The translations under genes and the position numbers were made by a program. DNA of 64,000 nucleotides from Hydra vulgaris (taxonomy: Eukaryota > Cnidaria > Hydrozoa > Anthoathecata > Hydridae), in contig NC_088927.1 of assembly GCF_038396675.1 (NCBI RefSeq), forward strand, positions 40,164,501 to 40,228,500, written 5' to 3'. Each line of letters opens with the position of its first letter. Position 1 is the stretch's first letter. The notes below the pieces were generated by a model that did not search any database, was not told the origin of the DNA, and was given only the letters and a program-made list of their open reading frames with translations. Positions 50,501 to 59,174 of this stretch are shown one piece after another.

Positions 50501-51781
50501 GTTGTCTCCGACAGAGGAATTTCAGAGCCATTTTTCAAGGAAAGTGGTCTAGCTGTCAACCAAGAAGTTTACAAAAACCAATGCTTAATTAAAATTTTAA
50601 TCCCATTTATTAATAATATCATTCAGATGATAATTGCATATTTTGGCCAGATAAAGCATCGTCACACTATGCAAAAAGTGTTACTGAGTTCCTCAAAAGC
50701 GAAAATATTCCTTTTGTACAGAAGAATGTTAACCCCAACAATCTTCCTCAATGTAGACCAATTGAAGATTTTTTTGGAGAACTAAGTTCTTTAGTGTACA
50801 AGGGTTGGAAAGCTTGAAATATTTCACAACTCAAGCGTAGAATTAAAAAATCCTAGAAAGAAATGGACACAACTGGTGTACAAACAGCTTGCACGAATAT
50901 TAAAACAAAGTTGCGCAGAGTAGCAGATAAAAGACCCTTTGTGGAAAACCATTAATTTTATTGTATATTTTAAGTTGTCATCAATTATATATCAACCATA
51001 TAAAATTGTTATGAATAAATTATTTCATCAAAATTAATATTTCTTCTCATTCTGGATTTTTAGTTGTCACCTGTTATATTGCTAAAATACATATTTAAAT
51101 ATATTTAAGGAAAATTTTTTGGAAATCTGTAAACACTAAAATTTAAAGGAAATCCTGGAATTCTGAAATTTATCTGGAAAAAGATAATCCTTGTATGATC
51201 AAATACTTATGAACAATTATTGGAAAAATCAAAATTATAAATTATGATGCAAAAAAAAAAGCAAACTTAGATGAAAATATTTTTTTTTTTTTAGAAAATT
51301 GTATTAAAATTTTTTTTTTTTAAACAAAAAATTATATTTTTAATTAGAAAAGTTCCAAAATAGGCCCCAGGGTGAAAAAAATTTGACTCTAACAACTTAG
51401 CCCTTTTTGAAAAACTCACTTTTTTGAAATTCCTTGGAAAATTGAAATCAAAAAAAAAAAAAAAATACATGTAAATATATATAAATTATTATTACTTCAC
51501 AAACTAAACAATGATAATTAAAAATATAAAGATAAATAACAACATACTGCACAGGATAAAAAATAAAAAATAACATACTGCACAGGATAATCAGACGCGC
51601 TTAAGTTAATAAAGAAATCCCATTTCCATTCCTTGATCTTCAAAGTATCCTCCATCATTTGAAGCAACATTGACAACAGACTCGCACCACCCCAAATGGT
51701 TGCCATTCTCCAAGGTGCAACAGCTACATTTTTGAACTGTGATGCAAGTTTTTTAACTTGCTCATAAAGATAATCTGATCG
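33135..51781 (-). CDS. XYLT: Peptide O-xylosyltransferase (XYLT), 3' seven exons
   Basis: Transfers xylose from UDP-xylose to serines of proteoglycan core proteins, the first step of heparan and chondroitin sulfate synthesis, in the Golgi (family knowledge; GT14). Seven exons join in phase: 51781-51579, 49437-49357, 43035-42819, 37881-37705, 37539-37090, 36981-36828 and 33643-33135, giving 596 codons plus TGA. Motifs by residue of this partial protein: [14 protein letters not shown] (22-35), [12 protein letters not shown] (55-66, with Asp64 in the position of the catalytic-base region), HMWRLGER (about 113-120), FDGGSDW (127-133), [16 protein letters not shown] (about 201-216), then the XylT C-terminal domain with [13 protein letters not shown] (378-390) and the end [20 protein letters not shown] before GRLR. 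The length matches the vertebrate protein from the KRSxYL motif on. No stops or frameshifts were seen, so it is probably functional. Upstream exons (cytosolic tail, membrane anchor, stem, and the HVDK strand that should precede RSDYL) are not in the window. Introns of 108 bp to 6.3 kb hold most of the local transposons. Assignment between paralogues 1 and 2 is not meaningful here. Confidence 0.96.
34205..35989. mobile_element. Non-autonomous TIR element in XYLT intron
   Basis: The ends TAGGGTTCGGACAGTTGTAA (left) and the complement of TAGGGTTTGGACTGATGTAA (right) are inverted repeats. Subterminal tandem repeats built on ACAATACAATAGTTATTG and CATCACAGCAGTACAATA fill 34230-34510 and 35600-35940. 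No transposase is visible. A target duplication could not be fixed. Confidence 0.75.
34800..35151. repeat. Long palindrome nested in the TIR element
   Basis: CCCTCGAACATTATATAGGT at the left pairs with the complement at 35132-35151. The arms stay nearly identical for about 80 bp and recognisable for about 140 bp. This looks like a fold-back MITE, probably inserted into the larger element. Confidence 0.85.
36828..36981 (-). CDS. XYLT: XYLT exon with GTSWD motif
   Basis: Acceptor TTTTCAG, donor GTAAAT. It encodes [20 protein letters not shown] to PLNVIA. Human enzymes have a DWD here. This gene has SWD and keeps the second Asp, which is the one reported as critical in mutational work on human XYLT1 (recalled, not checked). 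Confidence 0.95.
37090..37539 (-). CDS. XYLT: XYLT exon, domain junction
   Basis: Acceptor AAATTAG, donor GTAAGC, exactly 150 codons. It opens with [20 protein letters not shown], carries MLDQWLYGE and SYWENLYDE, and ends with [11 protein letters not shown]. It links the GT14 fold to the C-terminal XylT domain. Confidence 0.95.
37705..37881 (-). CDS. XYLT: XYLT exon with DWCGCSPND
   Basis: Acceptor TTTTTTAG, donor GTAATC, 59 codons. [16 protein letters not shown] leads into [19 protein letters not shown] and [12 protein letters not shown], the most conserved block of the family with four closely spaced cysteines. Confidence 0.96.
37930..38028. repeat. TA/CA/TG mixed microsatellite
   Basis: ATACATAT-type units run up to the left end of the next hAT element. 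Confidence 0.9.
38152..38397 (+). mobile_element. tRNA-derived SINE with poly(A) tail
   Basis: The head GGTAGTGGTGTAGTGGTAAA has an A box and GGTTCCAAGTTTGATCC a B box. Between them CTTGC/GCGAG frames a loop with CAT, like a Met-type tRNA. The body has CCCTGGTAGTACCGC and GTTGAGAGAGGGTT. It ends in about 22 A. A truncated relative lies at 8524-8676 on the other strand. Confidence 0.9.
38456..39455 (-). pseudogene. hAT transposase C-terminal half (TTF/DUF4371 type)
   Basis: The minus strand reads [18 protein letters not shown] and [20 protein letters not shown] (second-Asp region with C-x-x-H type CVCHSLNL), then [37 protein letters not shown] and, in an open 168-codon frame (38456-38962), [15 protein letters not shown] and [15 protein letters not shown]. 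This order is that of TTF-finger hAT transposases. Breaks lie near 39290 and 39000. The N-terminal half and the finger are absent within the element. Confidence 0.8.
39890..39972. repeat. (TA)n microsatellite
   Basis: About 80 bp of TA between the hAT element and the 80-bp MITE. Confidence 0.97.
39973..40052. mobile_element. 80-bp MITE with perfect 16-bp TIRs
   Basis: CAGGGGCTATTCTAGA at the left and its exact complement at 40037-40052, inserted at the end of a (TA)n tract. Inner palindromes TTGACAGTGTCAA and ATTTGGGC/GCCCAAAT make it almost entirely self-complementary. Confidence 0.9.
40370..41200 (-). pseudogene. Jockey/Nimb-like LINE remnant, internally deleted
   Basis: The minus strand shows endonuclease-domain pieces ([18 protein letters not shown], then [20 protein letters not shown], 40900-41150), a linker piece matching 47030-47230 by eye, and an RT-end piece ([16 protein letters not shown], 40372-40470). 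The DFN motif is present. It is the same family as the better copy at 46083-48171. A tRNA-like insert interrupts it near 40755. Confidence 0.7.
40755..40835 (+). mobile_element. Possible short tRNA-like SINE head
   Basis: GTTAGAGTTCTTGCTCAAAA and CCAAGGTTCGATGCTGGCTC have tRNA-like spacing, with a B box in GGTTCGATGC. It interrupts the LINE remnant. The A box is poor. Confidence 0.4.
41368..41453. repeat. 29-bp tandem repeat, 3 copies
   Basis: Units at 41368, 41397 and 41426 share CTCAGTGTTAATACTGTAAA with few changes. Confidence 0.9.
41521..41640. repeat. 30-bp tandem repeat, 4 exact-length copies
   Basis: Units start at 41521, 41551, 41581 and 41611, each beginning AACAAAyAAG-like and containing ACTCAAACAT or a variant. 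Confidence 0.93.
41990..42028. repeat. Perfect 19-bp hairpin with one-base loop
   Basis: GGGGGTCAAGCTAGAGACA and its complement are separated by one T. Partly complementary bases continue outside. It lies in a stretch that may be the 5' UTR of the Nimb-like LINE. Confidence 0.92.
42252..42357. repeat. 22-bp minisatellite, 4.8 copies
   Basis: AAACTGGTATTTCTAGTTTT plus TC repeats at 42252, 42274, 42296, 42318 and 42340. Confidence 0.95.
42819..43035 (-). CDS. XYLT: XYLT exon with HMWRLGE and GGSDW
   Basis: Acceptor TTTTATAG, donor [26 protein letters not shown] continues to [20 protein letters not shown] and YRYALLPAE. It follows a 6.3-kb intron packed with transposons. Confidence 0.96.
43431..44390 (+). 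mobile_element. Tc1/mariner element, internally deleted
   Basis: TIR CTACCAGGTGACCCTGCAAC (left) pairs with the complement of CTACCGGGTGACCCAGTAAC (right). TA flanks both ends (43429-43430 and 44391-44392). The inside retains only the C-terminal part of the transposase on the plus strand: [35 protein letters not shown] (catalytic Asp) and [13 protein letters not shown]. The HTH and the first acid are missing, and stops break the rest. Confidence 0.88.
44476..44504. repeat. Poly-T tract
   Basis: 29 consecutive T. It might be the tail of a minus-strand retroposon, but I cannot identify one. Confidence 0.9.
44537..45081. mobile_element. 545-bp non-autonomous element with 5-bp TSD
   Basis: CAAGGGGCGAATTAAA at the left and the complement of CAAGGGGTGAATTAAA at the right. 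TAACA is duplicated at 44532-44536 and 45082-45086. No coding sequence was recognised. Confidence 0.82.
45330..45747. mobile_element. hAT-type MITE with 8-bp TSD
   Basis: The TIR CAGGGATGCGGAGTCCC is found at both ends inverted. GTGAAAAT is exactly duplicated at 45322-45329 and 45748-45755. Interior GGACTCCGGG-type repeats (45350 and 45485-45550) are probably transposase-binding sites. The right terminus is also part of a perfect fold-back, described separately. Confidence 0.93.
45703..45755. repeat. Perfect 24-bp fold-back spanning MITE end and TSD
   Basis: Arms 45703-45726 and 45732-45755 are exact complements around 5 bases. The outer 8 bases are the target duplication and its inverse. 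Confidence 0.95.
46083..48171 (-). mobile_element. Jockey/Nimb-like LINE, decayed
   Basis: The minus strand carries endonuclease pieces ([19 protein letters not shown] near 48000, then [20 protein letters not shown] and [11 protein letters not shown] near 47680-47780), and RT pieces ([20 protein letters not shown] near 46850, then [20 protein letters not shown] near 46390-46445, followed by [15 protein letters not shown]). A (GTT)n run near 46083 marks the 3' end. The RT catalytic pair reads FADN in place of FADD, and many stops are present. Endonuclease motifs precede the RT as in the Jockey superfamily. The clade name is by recollection of sequence style. Confidence 0.8.
48410..49356. other. 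XYLT intron DNA, no gene seen
   Basis: AT-rich intronic sequence. Plus-strand Leu/Phe/Lys-rich frames (48380-48898) show no family motif and are likely chance. Confidence 0.5.
49357..49437 (-). CDS. XYLT: XYLT 81-bp exon
   Basis: Acceptor TTTTACATAG, donor [26 protein letters not shown] then HGGAVE. The split codons at both ends (CA/G and AA/A) complete Gln and Lys. It is one residue shorter than I expect from vertebrate enzymes at the left junction. Confidence 0.92.
49789..51073 (+). mobile_element. Tc1/mariner element in XYLT intron
   Basis: TIRs GGTGACAACTAAAAATCCGG (left) and the complement of GGTGACAACTAAAAATCCAG (right). TA-rich bases flank them, with the exact tips uncertain by a few bases. 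One plus-strand transposase remnant occupies the interior. Confidence 0.88.
49950..50955 (+). pseudogene. Tc1/mariner transposase
   Basis: The start [20 protein letters not shown] leads into a helix-turn-helix ([17 protein letters not shown]). It continues with [16 protein letters not shown] in another frame. Catalytic signatures follow: [16 protein letters not shown] (first Asp, with the Asp restored only in that frame), [14 protein letters not shown] (second Asp) and [14 protein letters not shown] (third acid, Glu). The 129-codon open frame 50396-50785 covers the middle. Frameshifts near 50090 and 50620 and several stops disable it. The protein would bind the TIRs and cut at TA. Confidence 0.82.
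51541..51602. repeat. 31-bp tandem duplication containing the XYLT donor site
   Basis: AACATACTGCACAGGATA occurs at 51541-51558 and 51572-51589. On the minus strand this duplicates CCTGTGCA|GTATGTT. The upstream donor (51578) is in phase with the next exon. The downstream one (51547) would add 31 nt and shift the frame. Confidence 0.92.
51579..51781 (-). CDS. XYLT: XYLT first exon visible in the window
   Basis: Acceptor TTTTTTAAG before 51781, donor GTATGT at 51578. [20 protein letters not shown], then [20 protein letters not shown] and [16 protein letters not shown]. The family needs a preceding HVDK segment, which would join here in phase 0. Confidence 0.94.
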
Positions 51782-52489
51782 CTTAAAAAATATACTACTG
51801 AAATTACTAAATATTATTACTTAAAAAAAAAAAAACTTATTAAATTACCAAGTGATTAACTAACTTAAGTTTAAATGTTCATTCATTCAAATACATTATA
51901 TACAACTTTTATTAACATAATATTAGCTGTGAGGCTTCTGTATATACATTATCTATAGGGTTTGAGTTTAGACAAGTAGAATCAACATATAAAATTTTTT
52001 TCAAGGACAAAGGTTTTACATACATCAACTGAGAATTTGGGTTTGGGCAGGCGTTATCTGGATATAAAGAAGTTTTATAAAGATGAAAATCTTCACTTAT
52101 TCTATTATTTTTAGTTCTTTTCTTTTTTTTTTTTAATTGTTAGCCAATGGCACCACGTATAACGCAGAATTCCCAAAATTCAATGATCTTTTTTCTTTTG
52201 TGAAGGAATTGGACAATTTTAATAAAATTCCCCAATATTTTGTAAAACAATAATAAATATTCACCATATCGTAAAAACGCAGTAAAAAATATATTCCTGG
52301 CTACCACCAGCCAGAAAAAAAAAACTACTCGTTTGGCAATATTTTAAGGTAATTTTTCTGTAAAAAAGGACATAACAGGTTCATCTGTGCTGAATTCTAC
52401 TGTAGCATTTACAGCAGTTTGTTTGTTAACTCTGTCTTAAATTGCAATAAAATAGAGGATAATAAGGCTGAGTAAGATAGGACATTCTA

Positions 52490-52900
52490 TGATTAAGCAA
52501 CTTGGTTAGTAAAAAAATTATCTCTTTTTGACACAGTATTTGACCATTTCAGGTTGAGTTGTTTGGTGTGAAAGCAAGCTTAATTGACATAAGCAAGCCC
52601 TTAAATGTGAACTAGTAATATAACAATAATAAAACAAGCCTGTTGTTTTCTTGTACTGCTCAATGATGTTGGCTCTTATTCTGCGGTCTTCTAGAGTAGC
52701 TAGGCCTAGTAAGGCACACCTGTTCAGGTAAAGTAGGTGTTGAATTAAAGCAATCATTTTTGTAATACAATGTTGTACTTTTTCTAGCTTTGCAACATCT
52801 TGGTGGAGGTGCGGAGACAAGCATGTTTGCTAAACTCAATGTACAATTATAAAAGTTGTCTATAATAAAAGACGCAATGGAAAACTTATTACCAAAACCC
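52490..52900 (-). pseudogene. LINE ORF2 C-terminal fragment (other family)
   Basis: The minus strand reads KLEKVQHCITKMIAL, LLYLNRCALLGLATLEDRRI and RANIIEQYKKTTGL, then in a second frame SKRDNFFTNQVA. The L..LGL.TLE.RR.R pattern is the conserved post-RT region of CR1/L2/Rex-type LINEs. Two frames are needed to read it. Confidence 0.7.
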
Positions 52901-53116
52901 AATGAGAGAAAAAATTTTCTTTTGAATATATATATTAAGAGATTATCTTGCCTCTTTTATTTAATAGGTTATCTCTTTAATAAAATAAGATTAAAGTTTC
53001 TTATTTAAGAAAAGTTTACAAATTTTTGATGCAGGATTGTATAATTTCCAATATAACATTCTAACATAATAATATTCCAAATGATTAAAAGTTATTTTAT
53101 CATCCCAGGATTTCTT

Positions 53117-53176
53117 TATACAGTTCAGTGTTATTTTTGTACAGTTCAGTGTTATTTTATACAGTTCAGTGTTATT
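53117..53176. repeat. Short tandem repeat with ACAGTTCAGTGTTATT
   Basis: Three copies of ACAGTTCAGTGTTATT spaced about 21-23 bp apart. Confidence 0.88.
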
Positions 53177-53510
53177 AATGTACTAATGTATTAAATGATT
53201 TTAAGTAATTCACATATGGTAATTTAAAAAGAGTTTCATTTATGTTGATGAATATTTTATACTTGTATATAGGTTTATTTGAGCTTATAAATTTGCAAAA
53301 GTTGATATAAAAGATAAATTCCAATTAAAATCAAACGCATTTTCAATTTCATTGTTAAAAATTTATAATTTTCCGACATAAGATAAAACAGATTTATTTT
53401 TCTTAAATTATCAGTAGCTCAACAAAGGTGATTGCTTTTTTAAGTAAAATTAATCAATAATATCAATAAAAAATCTGTCTGATATAATTTTTACTGTGAT
53501 TGGTTTTAAT

Positions 53511-53580
53511 CAGGGGTCAGCAACCCGCAGCTCACAAGCCACATCCAGCTCTTTTATTCAACTTGAGTAGCTCTTCATTT
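53511..53580. other. Solo hAT-type terminus
   Basis: CAGGGGTCAGCAACCCGCAG followed by CTCACAAGCCACATCCAGCTC is a typical hAT (Charlie/ZBED-like) end. I could not find the partner end in the window. It might be the left end of the TTF-type hAT whose gene lies at 54770-60583, but that is not shown. Confidence 0.5.
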
Positions 53581-53599
53581 AATTTATTATAGTAGTTGA

Positions 53600-54765
53600 A
53601 ATTTTTTATTAAATTTTTAAAGTAATGAAATAATGAATTGAAATTATAGAGTAAAAAATAAAGCAATTATTTATTTATTATATTATTACTCAAACACTTC
53701 GCAAAATTTGCCTGCAAAAATGTCAACAATATTTAAAAACTATAAGTTTTTGAATGTAATGCTTAAAATACAAGTGTGAAAACTGTGTTGTTAGATTAGA
53801 AATAATTCTTACTACGTTAAACCCTGCCGTGCCAATCATTTTAAACAATATTGTATTTTTGCCACATTTCTTTTAAAGGTTTAAGATCTAAAGAACTTAA
53901 AAGTCAAAAATGATCAATAAAAATTGTCTCAAAAACATTAACTCTTCACAAATCATTTATTACTCGATGAAGTTAATGAAAGACATTCTCATCTATTGTT
54001 TTTCAAAAATGTCTGCTGGTAAAGGTAGAAAGATGTTCTTAAATGATTTGGTCACTGTATTGGTATTAAAACGCCTTTTGTTGTTAAAAGCTTTTGAATA
54101 CCCAGACAATAGGTTCTTAAGAAGATATTGCAAGGATGAGTTTACTATGGTGATCTCTAGGTAAAGAGTTTAGCATGGTAAAGTTTTAACCATCAAAAAA
54201 CACTTTATCTTCAGTTTATTATACTAGCATATGCTACTGTAAAAAACTGAAGATAAACAACTTATTATTTTGATATTTAATTGTACTTATTTTTACATAT
54301 ATATGCACATATGCATAGATGCGCATCTATGCAGCTCTTGGTAAGCTTTTTTAAAATAATTTAAGAAAAAATAGTTTGCCAACTCCAGGTAATAATCATT
54401 AAAATTAAGACCAAATTTAAAAACTTTTTTAAAGAAAAAAATCCTAGAAAAAAAGCTTTTTTAAAAAGCTATAGAGTGTGCAATGAAATGCAATCATGCA
54501 AATGAACCCATATCTGGAAGATGAATAAGAAATCCAAAACAATAGATAAATAGAGCATAAACTTTCTTTTTTTCCTGAGAAGTCTACTAGCTTCTATTAT
54601 TGTGTTCAGCTGTCTCCTTTTGTTATTGTTCAGTTCTTTTCAGACTACTTTGAAGTTTATATGCATATTATGGCATATTTCAAATATATAAGTACTATTA
54701 ATAACTAAGAACTTAAAAAAACTGACTCTGATAATTATATATTGTAACTAATAAAAACCTGTTTG
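53600..54765. other. No gene recognised
   Basis: AT-rich DNA between a hAT-like terminus and hAT coding blocks. An 84-codon plus frame (53910-54164) has no motif. A palindromic pair TTTATCTTCAG/CTGAAGATAAA lies near 54210-54250. Confidence 0.4.
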
Positions 54766-55214
54766 AAAAGCAGAACACGCATCTGCACATGCAGACCACC
54801 TAGTCAGTGGAGACTTTTAAGAACCTTTACACTTTTTTTCTAGTTTTGATATCATGACTTCCGAGCGATGCTTTGAAACAGAAAGTTATCTAGCTGTTAA
54901 AGATAGCCCAGGAAAGAAGCAGCTGCCACACAAGACTCAGCTGCTGCAACACCAACCAGATTAAAAGAATGCCTGGCACATGAAACATATTTATCTAGTG
55001 AATTTAAGTTCTTAAAATGGGCTTTCAACCTAATGTAGACCTGAATGATGCTGAAAGCATTATCATACAACTACCCACAGCAATCACTAATGTTAATGCC
55101 ATGCATCTCTAATGTCTTTTTGACAAGATTAAACATAACAGCTACCCCCCGTGACCCCTCATTAAAATGAATGATAAAAAACTTTCAACTGGTTTTCCAT
55201 CAGGCATTACATAT

Positions 55215-56468
55215 CAGGGCTTGTGATGAAGCGAGCGCGATCGCGCTCCGCTCGTAAAATGCGCCCGTAAACGGTCTTTTCAAACGTTCTAGGCGCGATA
55301 AACAACGCGCGTTCAGCTTATAACGAGCGTATAAAATAACGCTCGTCCAATAGTTCGGGATTATTTTTTTATTTTCATAAAATATTTAAAAAAGATTTTT
55401 TATTAAAGATGTTCTGTTATCAAAGCACTGATATAAAATATAAAAAGCACAACGTCGTTCTCTTTTGCACTAACGTAATGAATGAGCAGTTTAAAGTCAT
55501 TATAATCGCTAATTTCAATAATGGAATGTGCACGTGGAAACACAATGTGAATACAAAAATGCGCAAATAAAATAAGAATAGAAAATTAGAAAACCATTAT
55601 AAGAAAATTGAAACTGCACAGTATTTTTAATCTTGTGAAAATATCAAGTAAGATTTATTTGATTTATTGTTTGTAATATTCCACACACCGTTTATAATAA
55701 AAATAAATATTAATAATAGAGTAATTTTTAAAATTAGTTTTTGTTCATAGTATAGGTTTTTTATTAACTATTATTTATTGCAACTCAAATTTAAAACGAT
55801 TCTGTCGTTTAGAATGTTCGCAATCAAGGACATTCGAAAAGGAAATAAAGTAATGACGTCAATATTTATTAAATGGAAAGTTATTATTCTTTATTTATTA
55901 TTATTTCAAATTATTCTTGTGTTATTTTTTTAAGATAAAAAAACGTAATTTAAAAAAGAAATTTTAGAAAAAAATAAAATAATTAATTTGAATAAAAAAT
56001 ATCAAGAAATATAAAAACCATTAACTGTTAATTAAGTTTTCTGCGTAACATTTTAAAATACATATATCAAAACAACGAAGCAAAACTAAGTCACTAAATT
56101 ATACTTCAATACTTAAATCAATAAGAAGTTGCGTTTTTGTTTGATATTATTTTTTTATAACATAAATAGTTAAAAATAAAGTCGCGACTGACAATATACA
56201 AGAAGTTTGGAAGTATAAATATCTACTTCGTTGTAGTAGTTTCATGAGTGTGATACTAATTCAAACATTTTTTGACGAAAGAATTATGTAACAAATAAAA
56301 AAATAAAAAAAAAATAAAAAGCTTTTTATGAGCATCGCCTTCAGCAATTTTCACGGTCGCGCTCGCCGACGTTATCTCGAGCGCACTTAATCACGCTCGA
56401 TGAAAACATATTCTAATTTTACGAGCGCGATATAACACGCTTGACGATTTTCTTCATCACAAGCCCTG
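55215..56468. mobile_element. CpG-rich non-autonomous element, 5-bp TSD
   Basis: Perfect 17-bp TIRs CAGGGCTTGTGATGAAG and complement. CATAT is duplicated at 55210-55214 and 56469-56473. Subterminal arrays of GAGCGC/GCGCGA (55225-55350 and 56345-56430) are strikingly CpG-rich in this AT-rich DNA. The interior has no gene. It splits the hAT gene right after the VVRYA codons. Confidence 0.9.
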
Positions 56469-57069
56469 CATATCGAACAACAAAAGTTAGTTAATCTACT
56501 TGCAAAATGTCTGTGGTTGAATCAATGATGATTGAATAATATATGGCAGTTTTAGGTTCAATAACTGTAGGAAAGAAATTTGACAATATAAAAAATGTTA
56601 CATCAAACTAATCAACTGCTGATTTTAAAGCAATTTCAAAGTATATCAAATAATTAATCTTTTTAACCTATTATTAGGGTCGTGGCACCACCTACCGCGA
56701 CTTAAAGAAAACTTTTAACTTCAAAACTTCTTAACTCCAAAACCATAACAGATTTTTATTTAGGGTTTTCAAATTAATATTTTATACTCATTTATTAACT
56801 AAATTATATAACTCGAATTTGAGTAAAGTTATTTTTTTAATGTTATTTTTAATTTTTTGTAAGATCTAGTACGCTTCTTCACCTACCGTGATAAAGCACC
56901 ACCTACCGTAATCGATTTATCCACCTATCGTGTATGAAAAAAAATCGTATATTTTAATTTTACTTTTATATATTTAAATCAAGAAACAAATACATAAATT
57001 TAATATGATTACAAAATAAAGAAGACATTGGTTATAAAATTATCCACCAAAGCTTTTTTCTGAATTTAA

Positions 57070-59054
57070 ACTTTTTTTTTTTTTTAATTTTTTTTTAAAT
57101 GTTTTTTTTGTCTTTTATTTTTATTTTCTTTTGTTACAGCTTGTTTTCTTTTAGATTTTTCTTGTTTTCCTTTTTCTTTCAATTCTTTTTTTTCAGCAGC
57201 TTTATTTTTACGTTAAATTTTTTTGATATCTTCTTCTTCCTTTGCATTTTCTTTAGTTATTTGAATCTGTAACCATTTGGATGAAGTTACAACGCTCGGT
57301 AATCGTTCAACTTGTTTCAGCCTTTTTTTCGTGATTGGTTGTTTTTGCCATAAAAGAAAGTCGTGTAATGGGTTTACATCTTTTACTATTTGTTTATTTG
57401 AATCTGGTGGATCTGCAGCTAATTTACTTTCACCGGATTCATCAATTATTACGCTTTTTCCAAATTCGCTAACATTACTAGATACAATTTCATTTTGCGT
57501 ACTACTAATATCTAAAAAAATTCTTTATCGATTTCATTGTTCAATACATTATTGTTGGCTTCTATTAAATTTATGGTTTGTTTGGAGCTATCGTTAAATT
57601 TAAGTTTTTTCCAAAAATTAAATAATTCTCTGAAGTCAGTTTTACCTCCCCATTCTTTATTTCCAGTTTTTTCAAACTGTAGCAATACTTCAGGTGCAAC
57701 GTTGTTTTTAAATAAGTTTCCCACGTTATTATGGCTTGAAAGATTCGTTTCATTATTATCAATTGTGGAATTCAATTTAACACGTTGAATTACTTTTTTA
57801 TTGTTCGCATTAAATGGGAATATTCCTGTCGACCTAAATCCGTTAGTAATAATTTTTTTCATACAAAACAAAATCCATAACAAAATTATTCAACAATATA
57901 GGTACATTTTCTTTGCAAATTTCATTAAAATCGTTATCCAATTTAAATTGCCGACAAATGTTGTGCCTTTTTTTTTTATTGGTCCGAAAACTAACACATC
58001 TAATGGTTGTAAGATGTGAGTAGCTTTAGGAAACAATGAAATCAAATGAATTCTTTCCGAAGAGCATCACATGCTGAGCTCTTTAGACAGATGCGAGCGG
58101 TGTCCATCCATGAACATATATATAGGTAATTGTGTATTAATAGATTTCAAATATGGTACTAACACATTTGTGAAGTACTCATAAAAGCCTTTGGCGGTCA
58201 TCCAGCCGCTGTCACTTTTACCGAGTCCCCAACCTGGTGGTGCAGCAGCAGCAATAGTTTTTGGCATTCGAGCATACTTGTACAATGATAATGATGGTGC
58301 AAATTGACCATTTGCATTTACGCAAAATAGAGTTGTAAGGTTTTCTTTATCGCTGTTGTTGCATTCTTCATAAACATTTCTTCCTCTAATGCCAATTACT
58401 TTTCCAGTTTTTGGTGCTAACTCAAAACCAGTTTCGTCTAAATTAAAAACACGAGATGGATCATTAAGGTATTGCGCATCATCGCCTAATAATTCATACA
58501 CCTCATTAAACCATTTTCTTATCGATGCTTCAGTTATAAGATACACCTAATAAGTCATACACCTCATTAAACCATTTTCTTATCGATGCTTCAGTTATAA
58601 GACCTCTAGCTCGACTAATATGCTCTGCTTTTTTTTGCGATAATTCCTTATGACGACGCATAAATTTATAAAACCAGTTTTTACTTGGGATATCATCTTT
58701 AAATGGTGTTTTTATACCTCACCCTATAATTATTTTTTGTACCGCCTTAATTAATAACTTTTTTGTAATCGCAAAACCCATGTTAGCGCACTGCATTAAC
58801 CAAGCAACCAATTCATTCTCTATTTCTTCTCCAAGATATGATTTAAAGCCAGAGTTTTGCCGTTTGGGTTGGCTTTTACTAGATAATTTGTCGCGTAAGG
58901 TACTTTCAGGAACATTAAACTTTTTGTTGACACATAAAAAAATTTCAACTTTATTTAAAGCTCTAAGTGCTGCATGCAGTTGTTCTTCTGAATACAAAAG
59001 CTTTTTTCGAATATTTATCTTTTTTGAACCTTGCATCTTTCTAATCGAATTCAT
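57070..59054 (-). pseudogene. pogo/CENP-B-like transposase
   Basis: It starts MNSIRKMQGSKKINIRKK. A Psq-type HTH (YSEEQLHAALRALNK, NVPESTLRDKLSSK) and a CENP-B-type HTH (EIENELVAWLMQCANMGFAI, then NWFYKFMRRHKEL) follow. The DDE core has VFNLDETGFELAP (first Asp, 58440), YMFMDGHRSHLS (second Asp, 58100) and ILQPLDVLVFGP (third Asp, about 57985), so DDD as in pogo/Tigger. GFRSTGIFPFN marks the core end. A Lys-rich tail (EKSKRKQAVTKENKNKRQ) ends near 57070. A 61-bp duplication at 58495-58602 and a stop near 58735 break the frame. All catalytic Asp residues remain readable. Confidence 0.93.
58495..58602. repeat. 61-bp tandem duplication in the transposase gene
   Basis: CATACACCTCATTAAACCAT starts at 58495 and again at 58556. 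The 61-bp period is not a multiple of three, so it frameshifts the gene between the CENP-B-type HTH and the DDE core. Confidence 0.93.
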
Positions 59055-59174
59055 TTCACATAATAAATAAAGTATGAAAAACATATGAAATAAATACTCC
59101 CTAGGGTTAAATTCATTTCACATAATAAATAAAGTATAAAAAAACATATCAAATAAATACTCCCTTGGGTTAAA
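59049..59174. repeat. 62-bp tandem repeat, 2 copies
   Basis: ATTCATTTCACATAATAAAT begins at 59049 and 59111 and the copies differ at a few bases. It covers and follows the predicted pogo gene start, so the promoter region may be affected. Confidence 0.92.

Noticed and set aside
52518..52820. Candidate upstream XYLT exon
   Set aside because: The LLGLATLEDRRI pattern is a LINE C-terminal domain, not the HVDK region expected for XYLT.
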